DNA of 64,000 bases, taken from positions 1-64,000 of the forward strand of contig JNEU01001031.1 of assembly GCA_000697475.1 (NCBI GenBank), given 5' to 3'. Shown here piece after piece: positions 56,952-64,000 of this stretch (positions are counted from its first letter, which is position 1; each line of letters starts with the position of its first letter). A model generated the notes under the pieces. The model was not told the origin of the DNA, ran no database searches, and was given only the letters and a program-made list of their open reading frames with translations. This DNA is from Lichtheimia corymbifera B2541. Taxonomy: Eukaryota > Mucoromycota > Mucoromycetes > Mucorales > Lichtheimiaceae. The translations under genes were made by a program, and so were the position numbers.

Positions 56952-58556
56952 ATGGTCTCACCTCGCGTTGAGGACGATGAACGCTCATTACGAAAGACAC
57001 GATCTCTGCATTCGTTGGCGTCAGCAGCAATGCCACCACCCGTACACTTTAAATCGCTCAAAGTATCTGAAGAACAATTACGGTGTATCAAGAAAAAGTC
57101 TGTACGCAAGTTTTACGAGGTAAACTACAATACACATCAAAGCATGGAGCTCAATGATTGACTGGTATTTGATAGCATCAAAATGACATGATCAACCGCT
57201 TTATGGAGGTGGATCGCGTTGTCAGTGAACTGAAGCAAGGTATCCATGGACACAACGATTATGCAAATGCCCTGTCCCCTGTACCACCGCCGCCAATCAT
57301 GATTGATGAGGAACATGCTCTTCCCACTGGTCGCATGGATGAAACAACACGGCTGCTGGATGATGGACGCCAACAGCAGGAAAAAGGGGCTTCACGACCA
57401 TGGTTGATTCATCTCGCCATCAACGTATCATTCATTGCCAATGTGGCTCTCTTTATTGCAAAATTCCTTTTGGCTTTATACTCGGGTTCTATGGCGATCC
57501 TTGCTTCAGCCTTTGAATCGTTCCTCGACCTTCTCAGCAATGGAATTATCTTTATTACCGTAAGGATGATGCGGAATCAGGATTGGTACAGGTACCCAGT
57601 TGGAAAGGTGATTAGTGGAACGGGAGCTTCGTGTGTGAACGAGCAAAGGTACTCACTATTTCTATAGGCTCGTATGGAACCACTTGGGATCATCATATTT
57701 TCAGTCGTCATCACCACCTCGTTTTCTCAAGTGCTCATTACTTCGGTTGAACGTTTGACAGCTGGCGAAATCGAGACCATCGATTTGGATCCCCTCAGTG
57801 TGGCTATTCTCGTATCCAACATTATCGTAAAAGGTGTACTTTGGCTCTGGTGTCGATCAATCAAAGGAAGCTCAAGCGTTCAAGCTCTTGCCCAGGATCA
57901 TGAGAATGACGTTGTGTTCAATATTGCAAGCACTGTCTTTCCTGTAGCAGGCATGTATATATGGCTACCGTAAGCAAGACCTATGCATGAGGCTAATATT
58001 GGGTATCTCATTCTATATAGCTGTGTGGGCGAAACAACCATGGCTTGATCCAGTGGGCGCCATTTTATTGTCGCTGTACATCATATATGAATGGATGGTG
58101 CTACTTGTAGGCAAGTGATGTCGAATCAATGGCGCATGGATCGTTACTAATAAGCTATATATTATTGGTTTACAGATAATATTAGGCGGATGACAGGACA
58201 TGCTGCCAGTGTCGATGACCTCAAGCAACTCACTTACATGGCTTATCGGTTTTCCAGCAAAGTTCAAGCAGTGGATACAGTAAGTAGTCTTCATGATCAA
58301 TGTACTATTATCGACATGTTGCTTATCCTCTACGTAGGTACGTGCATACTATGTCGGGGATCGGCTTTTGGTGGAAGTGGATATAGTGTTGCCGCCAGAC
58401 TATCCTTTGAGAGAAGCACACGATATTGGCGAGGCATTACAGGATGCATTGGAATTGATGGATAATGTGGAGCGAGCATTTGTGCATCTTGATTACAACC
58501 AAGTCCATGCCATTGAACACAGAAAGAAGCCGCCACTCTCAATAGGCAACGTATAA
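56952..58556 (+). CDS. Cation diffusion facilitator (Mn/Fe-type CDF transporter)
   Basis: Proton-coupled divalent metal exporter of the CDF family, with a cytosolic dimerisation domain. Six exons: 56952-57119, 57176-57607, 57668-57950, 58021-58110, 58176-58279, 58338-58556; about 431 residues. A basic N-terminal cytosolic region of about 125 residues precedes six TMs. The TM5 metal motif is DHEND (Asp277, Asp281). The TM2 motif expected as DxxxD reads ESFLD (Glu170, Asp174). WLDPVGAILLSLYI marks TM6, and YYVGDRLLVEVDIVLP plus HDIGEALQ mark the C-terminal ZT-dimer domain. Introns 3 and 4 keep frame only with GC donors (57951 and 58111). By sequence the closest type is the plant/fungal MTP8-11-like manganese group. 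Confidence 0.85.
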
Positions 58557-59099
58557 TCAGATCACCATTCAACGTTATACCAACAACCGTATTCATTATA
58601 TCCAATCCATGTACATAGTAGTATTGTCATTTTGATTTACTAGGTTGCAAATAAACTGCTGATCCTGTCACAGTATGCTTGTTCTTACTATAAGTGCAAA
58701 GCTGATAAAGTAATGAATCTCGATCTCTCACAATCTTTAAATTGAATCGCTTGACCCGTTTCACGTGATGCGTGATGCTCTTATTTTCAATGGTAATCTC
58801 CCATCTTCCTCTTGGTCATACCCTTCCTATGTATCCTGTTGCCATCCATACAACAACAAACATATATCCTCCTTGCTTCTTATATGTAATCCCACCAAAA
58901 GTGCTGAATGACTGCTTTGCCTTTATCATGTTCTTCAACAAATCATACATAGCGCTTCATCTAACTACTGTGTTGCTGGGCTACTCAACACGGGCTCACT
59001 GGATGGAAGAACAGCAAGGCAGGGACATTGATAAACCATAATGGTGAAGGCGCGTATACATTTCCATTGTTGCATTATTACACAATCCGTATATGATAA
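58557..59099. other. Intergenic, nothing recognised
   Basis: Transcript 3' region of the CDF gene (AATAAACTG near 58650) and unassigned sequence up to the inverted-repeat element. Confidence 0.35.
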
Positions 59100-61310
59100 G
59101 AGTGGTATACTAGCGTCTGTGGTGACAATCCGCCTGGTCGAGAGAACCCTGTGTGAGAGTTTCATGTTCGAGGTGGCCGACCCCGGGAGTCTAGGGCGGT
59201 TCACACCATTTGTGTTCGCGTCCATTCTCCACCTGTACCCTCCCATTCAAAATTTCATAATGAAGCATACGGTTTTTAAATGAATCAAGTTGATCGGCAT
59301 GACCAAGCGAATCTTCGTACCAAGTTTCAAGTCCGAGAAAGGGAATCCCAAGGTTATTTATACTAAATGACATTTCAATGAATCCGGGCGGGGTACGGAA
59401 TTTCGGCCATCATAGTAAACCACCCATTACACCCTCCCATTCAAAATTGAATGAAGTGTGGGTTCTTTATTAAGACAAAGTTGATCAGCGTGTCCAGGAG
59501 CATACTGTGTGAAAGTTTCAGGTCTCAGGTAGGCAATCTTGAGGTCATGGGCCGTTCATCCTACTTATATTCCGGACCGTTCATTGTCGGAGGCCCCCAT
59601 TTTATTTCTCACAATGAAGCCTGCAGCTTTGATATCAATGGAGTTGATCAGCATGTCGACGCCCAGCGCCCTGACCAAGTTTGAAGTTGGAGGTGGACAA
59701 TTGCGGGGGTGTCCACTATGCACCCTACTTGCGTTCCATCCGTCTTATACTTGGACCGTCCGATTCATAAAATATCATAATAAAGTATACGGTTTTTAAA
59801 TGAATGGAGTTGATCAGCATGACCCAGCGAACCTGCTTACCAAGTTTCAAGTTCAAATTGGGCAATCCCAAGGTAATTTATACTAAATGACATTTCAATG
59901 AATCCGGGAGGGTGCGGAATTTCAGTCGATCATAGTAAACCCCACATTATACCTTGCCATTCAAAATCTTTAAATGAAGTGTGGGTTCTTTATTATAACA
60001 AAGTTGATCAGCATGATCAAGAGCATCTTGTGTGAAAGTTTCAGGTTCGAGAGAGGCAATCAAGGTCATGGATTAATTAACAGCGTGATGAATATGCCTG
60101 ACAGGCCTGACCAATTTTAATTTCCAGCTCTTCCACTTGCACCTTCCAGCCTCTTTCTCCCATTCACAACTGTTGCCCCATTCAACTACAACTACCAGCT
60201 GCGAACGATTGTCCTACTTCAACCCAACATGTCAATCCTACAACTGTCTTGATCCGTTTGCCTTTGACTGAATGGCAACTTACATGGCGTGTACACTGCC
60301 TACTACAACACACGCGTTTCTTGACAGGTCCACCTTCTCTTGTACGATCCTCAACTACCATTAACGTAACAACATTCATTCCAGCAGTTGTCGTTAGCAA
60401 GGTCTTTACTCCATTGTCTCAAACAGCATTCGCAGCCTTATCACTCGACTCCAACACACGCTCTTGTACACTCCTCGACCACAACCAAACGTAGCAGCCG
60501 TTGCTATTATCAATGTCTTTTACTCCATTGTCTCAAGTTACTTGCAACAACTTGCTTTGATACATATGGATCCCAATGGATGGAATGCCATATCAGCTAT
60601 CCTTATACAAGTCATCTTCACCTGGTTGAGCTGCGATGGAAGAAAATGACCAAGAAAACGATTGACCAGCAGTCGGATGGAGAAGAGAGCATATCAGCAG
60701 CTATCACATATCGGTCTTCAACCAACATGGTGGATTTGACGGATGGATGCAATCAAGTATAGTGATGAGATCTCCTGGAACGCTGCTTTGGTTACTTGGA
60801 GCGAGCGTCGTCCGCAGGAACGATCACGTGGATACGGCTTAGGATGATGATGGATTGGATGGGATCTACCAAATGGATGATATCTTGGTGAAAGGTGCTT
60901 TACAGTCATCGACGGTATTGGAATACTCAGGTCAATGCATGCAGCAGCTATTTTACAATCATGGATGAAGGATGTTTATGACGGCAGCAATCAAGAATAC
61001 AATGGCAGAGATATTCCTGTCGACTCGATGTGACACACTCGTAGCTTATCATTTTACAATGCTGTTCCCTTACCATACTTTCTTGATAAACAACATATAC
61101 ACCACCGTGTGCTATTCTTTGACTTTTCCATTAAATTCAACATATCATCTAAAACGAGCATCATGCCATCAGTTCATATACTTAAGTTGTGGATCACTGG
61201 GTGGTTTCTGGATTGAAAGGAGGGAGAATAATAGAAACTTGACCGTTGGAAAGCGAGATTGGATCATTTATATCATTGCATCGAGATGCTTTGTTCTTTT
61301 GTCATAGGTC
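59100..61310 (+). repeat. Left arm of a large imperfect inverted repeat
   Basis: This arm is matched, in reverse complement, by 61880-64000. Anchor pairs seen: 59970-60045 with 63019-63095 (ACAAAGTTGATCAGCATG region), 60113-60180 with 62900-62965 (CCAGCTCTTCCAC / GTGGAAGAAGTGG), 60365-60440 with 62640-62700 (CATTCATTCCAGCAGTT), 60770-60850 with 62180-62270 (CACGTGGATACGGC), 60930-61010 with 62030-62110 (TATGACGGCAGCA). Each pair sums to about 123,030-123,080, placing the centre near 61.53 kb. Outer parts contain a two-copy tandem repeat of about 520 bp. The left arm has about 150 bp (about 61020-61185) missing from the right. Confidence 0.75.
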
Positions 61311-61879
61311 CTAGTTCATGTATTGATAGACGAAAAGCAGGAATGGTTCTCGAACGCTTGCATTGCAAGATATGAATTCGGGAGTGATGACTCCCAACAT
61401 AGTGCTTGGTTCATTGTAACTTGATTCACTCCGCTCAAGAAAGAATGAGCTGTTGTGATGCAACGATTCACGAGTACATGAACGTGCCATTGCTTACCTA
61501 TGATAGCTTTCAGCTACGCTAATTTTTACAACATTATATAAGAACGAATAAATCTGTACGGAACAGTATAACCGGACCTTTCTATAGGCTTTCAGGGGGA
61601 AAATATCCATCATGCACCTTCCACCAATAGGATAGACCCTTCCACTCTCGACCTCGCAGCTCAAGTTACACACACTTGCCCCTCTGCACCTCTTGCTCTA
61701 CCAGGGCCTACTGCTTGATAATAAACAAAGACCACTTGTCATATAGCATATATAAGGAAAACATAAATACTCTCATATCAACATTGAAGATACAAGCGTC
61801 TATTTAAACATGTATACTAATCAGTTATTGGCACTACCCATTGTCTAATCAGCATATGAACAATGAAGCTTTAATGAAT
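61311..61879. repeat. Centre of the inverted repeat with a degenerate fold-back element end
   Basis: The spacer between the two arms. 61605-61790 carries the same block order as 1200-1310 and 1725-1790: CATGCACCTTCCACCAATAGG, a degenerate terminal motif CTGCACCTCTTGCTCTA, and AAAGACCACTTGTCATATAG. So a relative of the left-edge elements sits at the dyad centre. Confidence 0.55.
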
Positions 61880-62459
61880 CTAATATGACAGAAGGAACAA
61901 GAGCGTCTCGATACAATGATGTTGGTCTAATCCAATCTCCCCTTCCGGCCTTCAAATTTCTATCCTTCCTTTCCTTCCAGAAGCCAACCAGTGGATCATA
62001 AAGAATCAGCAAGTGTCGTTGTGTCATTGTATTCTTGGTTGCTGCCGTCATAGCATCTTCATCCATGATTGTAAAAGTAGCTGTTGCATGCATTGACTTG
62101 AATGTTGCAATATCATCCATGGTGGTGTCAAAGATATAAGCCCTCGTATCCATGCCATCCAATTCATCCAATCCATCCATCATCCTCAGCCGTATCCACG
62201 TGTTCGTTACTGCTGACGACGAGCCAAGTAGCCAAAGCAACATTCCAGGATTCCACATTACTGCACTTGATTGCATCCATCCATTCATCCATAACCGTTG
62301 CGAGTCCAATAAGAAAGAGCCTCTGTGATCGCTGCTGATATGCTTCCTTTTCCATCCGAGTGTTGGTCTCTCTCTTTCCTGCTCATTTTCAGTGCAGCTC
62401 AACAAGGCGAAGAGTGCTTGTGTTGCGGGATACTTGATAGCTGATATTGGACCATCCAT
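61845..62459 (-). pseudogene. 204-codon open frame inside the right arm, unknown family
   Basis: Starts with ATG at 62459 and includes FWKERKDRNLKAGRGDWIR near its end. The left-arm copy (plus strand, about 60570-61310) is homologous but frameshifted and interrupted by about 150 bp. In the two copies the most alike peptide over the middle is in another frame (AYQQRS...MDAIKCSN...SWNVAL versus AYQQLS...MDAIKYSD...SWNAAL), which suggests the ancestral frame switched and that this open frame is partly accidental. Reads as a decayed repeat-family gene; function unknown. Confidence 0.35.
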
Positions 62460-64000
62460 TAGAAGTTGTATGCATCATTGCAAGTTGCCACACGTAAATA
62501 AAGCTGCCTTTATACAACGGCTATCAGATGTCCACGTGAAGAGGCCGCAAGTAACTTGAAACAATGGAGACCTTGCTAATGGCAGCTGCTGTTACGGGAT
62601 GGTTGTGGCAGAGGAGCGTGTTGTAGTAGTAGAGTGACAAGATTGTGAACGCTGCTTGAGACAATAAAGTCATTGCTAATAGTAACTGCTGGAATGAATG
62701 CTGTTTCGTTTGATTGTGGCATTGGTGTGTGCAAGACAGTGTGTGCGTTCAAGAAAGGCGTGTGTTGAAGTGGGGTGCACGCGCCATGAGCTTGTCATTC
62801 AGCTCAAGACAATCGGCTCAAGATATTCGTAGCATTGTCATGGTGAATTGGAAGCAAGGCAATCGTTTGCAGATGGTAGTTGTACTTGAATGGGGGGAAC
62901 AGTTGAGAATGGGAGGAGGAAGAGGCAAGAAGCCGAGAGTGGAAGAAGTGGAAATTAAATAGGGGAGGCACTGCCATGCACACTATAAATTACTCCATGA
63001 CCTTGCTTGCCTGTCTCGAACCTGAAACTTTCACACAATATGCTCTAGGGCATGCTGATCAACTTTGTCTTAATAAAGAACCCACACTTCATTAGAAAAT
63101 TTCGAAAGGGAGAGCATAATGTGGGGTTTACTATGATGGGCGGAAATTGGGAAAGCGCCGGATTTATGAAAAAGTCAATTACACTATGTAGTTTCTTGGG
63201 ATTTCCTATCTCGCACTTGAAACTTGGTCAGAAGGTACTCTCGCACATGCTAATCAACTCCATTCATTTAAAAACCGCATGGTTCATTATGAACATTTTG
63301 AATGCCGGCCAGCCCAAATGTAAGAGAAAAGTAGGGTAGATGCTCCTGCTCGCCGAGGTTGCCCACCTCGAACCTGAAACTTTCACACAACATCCTTTCG
63401 ACCACGCCGAGCAATTTCGTTCTCATAAAGTCCCCAGAGTTCATTATGAAAACATTGAATGTAGGAGAGACGACGAATGGATGGTAACATAAATAGGGTG
63501 TACGGCCGTGCGCGCCGATATTGCTGGTGGGGACGTCGAAACTTGGTTAGGAGGTGCTCTCGGTCATGCTGATCAACTTTGTCTTAATAACGAACCCACA
63601 CTTCATTTAAAAATTTCGAAAGGGAGAGCATAATGTGGGGTTTACTATGATGGGCGGAAATTGGGAAAGCGCCGGATTTATGAAAAAGTCAATTACACTA
63701 TGTAGTTTCTTGGGATTTCCTATCTCGCACTTGAAACTTGGTCAGAAGGTACTCTCGCACATGCTAATCAACTCCATTCATTTAAAAACCGCATGGTTCA
63801 TTATGAACATTTTGAATACCGGCCAGCCCAAATGTAAGAGAAAAGTAGGGTAGATGCTCCTGCTCGCCGAGGTTGCCCACCTCGAACCTGAAACTTTCAC
63901 ACAACATCCTTTCGACCACGCCGAGCAATTTCGTTCTCATAAAGTCCCCAGAGTTCATTATGAAAACATTGAATGTAGGAGAGACGACGAATGGATGGTA
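61880..64000 (-). repeat. Right arm of the large inverted repeat (continues past the window)
   Basis: Reverse complement of 59100-61310 (anchors given there). It contains a direct tandem duplication with a 514-bp period: 63042-63486 and 63556-64000 are almost identical (for example GGGTTTACTATGATGGGCGG at 63124 and 63638). The window ends inside the second copy. Retained on the minus strand is a 204-codon frame (61845-62459) whose left-arm counterpart is disrupted. Confidence 0.75.

Noticed and set aside
63052..63853. Two identical-looking frames (MGGNWESAGFMKKS...)
   Set aside because: They are copies of the 514-bp tandem repeat unit; no family resemblance and no start/splice logic.

Overview
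The window looks like chromosomal DNA of an early-diverging filamentous fungus, most likely Mucoromycota (a Mucorales-type genome). The reasons are densely intron-split genes with short 48-70 bp introns, mostly GTAAGT donors, a FANCI orthologue and a BZW/5MP orthologue, and a decayed gene that resembles a nuclease-like family I associate with Mucorales. That placement is inference; no rRNA or mitochondrial marker is present.

Layout. 1-8.2 kb is repeat-rich and almost gene-free: a tandem array of hairpin-forming units (1-670), two abutting fold-back elements (about 680-1710), dispersed copies of the same repeats, and a pseudogene broken by frameshifts (4366-5448). 8.2-58.6 kb is a gene-dense euchromatic block with about 20 intron-containing genes: allantoate-permease-type MFS transporter, cyclin-like protein, two-RRM RNA-binding protein, FANCI, Nudix hydrolase, two tandem kelch membrane proteins, ribosomal protein eS28, methylthioribose-1-phosphate isomerase, pyruvate dehydrogenase E2, Cdc27/APC3, an orphan protein, calcipressin, a second MFS transporter, an SLC25 mitochondrial carrier, aldose 1-epimerase, the SWI/SNF subunit SMARCD/Swp73, BZW/eIF5-mimic, a Gyp5-like TBC RabGAP, a GPI-type surface protein and a CDF metal transporter. 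59.1-64.0 kb is one half-megaloop: a roughly 4.9 kb imperfect inverted repeat with a dyad centre near 61.53 kb, built from repeats related to those at the left edge of the window.

The genes do not form a pathway cluster; they are ordinary housekeeping and transport functions. Convergent pairs (eS28/MRI1, E2/CDC27, SMARCD/BZW) are separated by only 110-210 bp. Gene models were built by hand by joining reading frames at splice signals with phase checking and comparison with remembered family sequences, so boundaries may be off by a base or by an alternative splice site.

The points most worth checking are: a FANCI orthologue in which the monoubiquitylated lysine aligns with methionine and the adjacent SQ cluster is missing; five introns that only keep frame with GC-AG splice sites; an isomerase whose start codon is split by an intron; a possible 3-nt microexon; duplicated 154-nt RRM exons; a CDF transporter with ExxxD instead of DxxxD in its metal site; and the large inverted repeat on the right.
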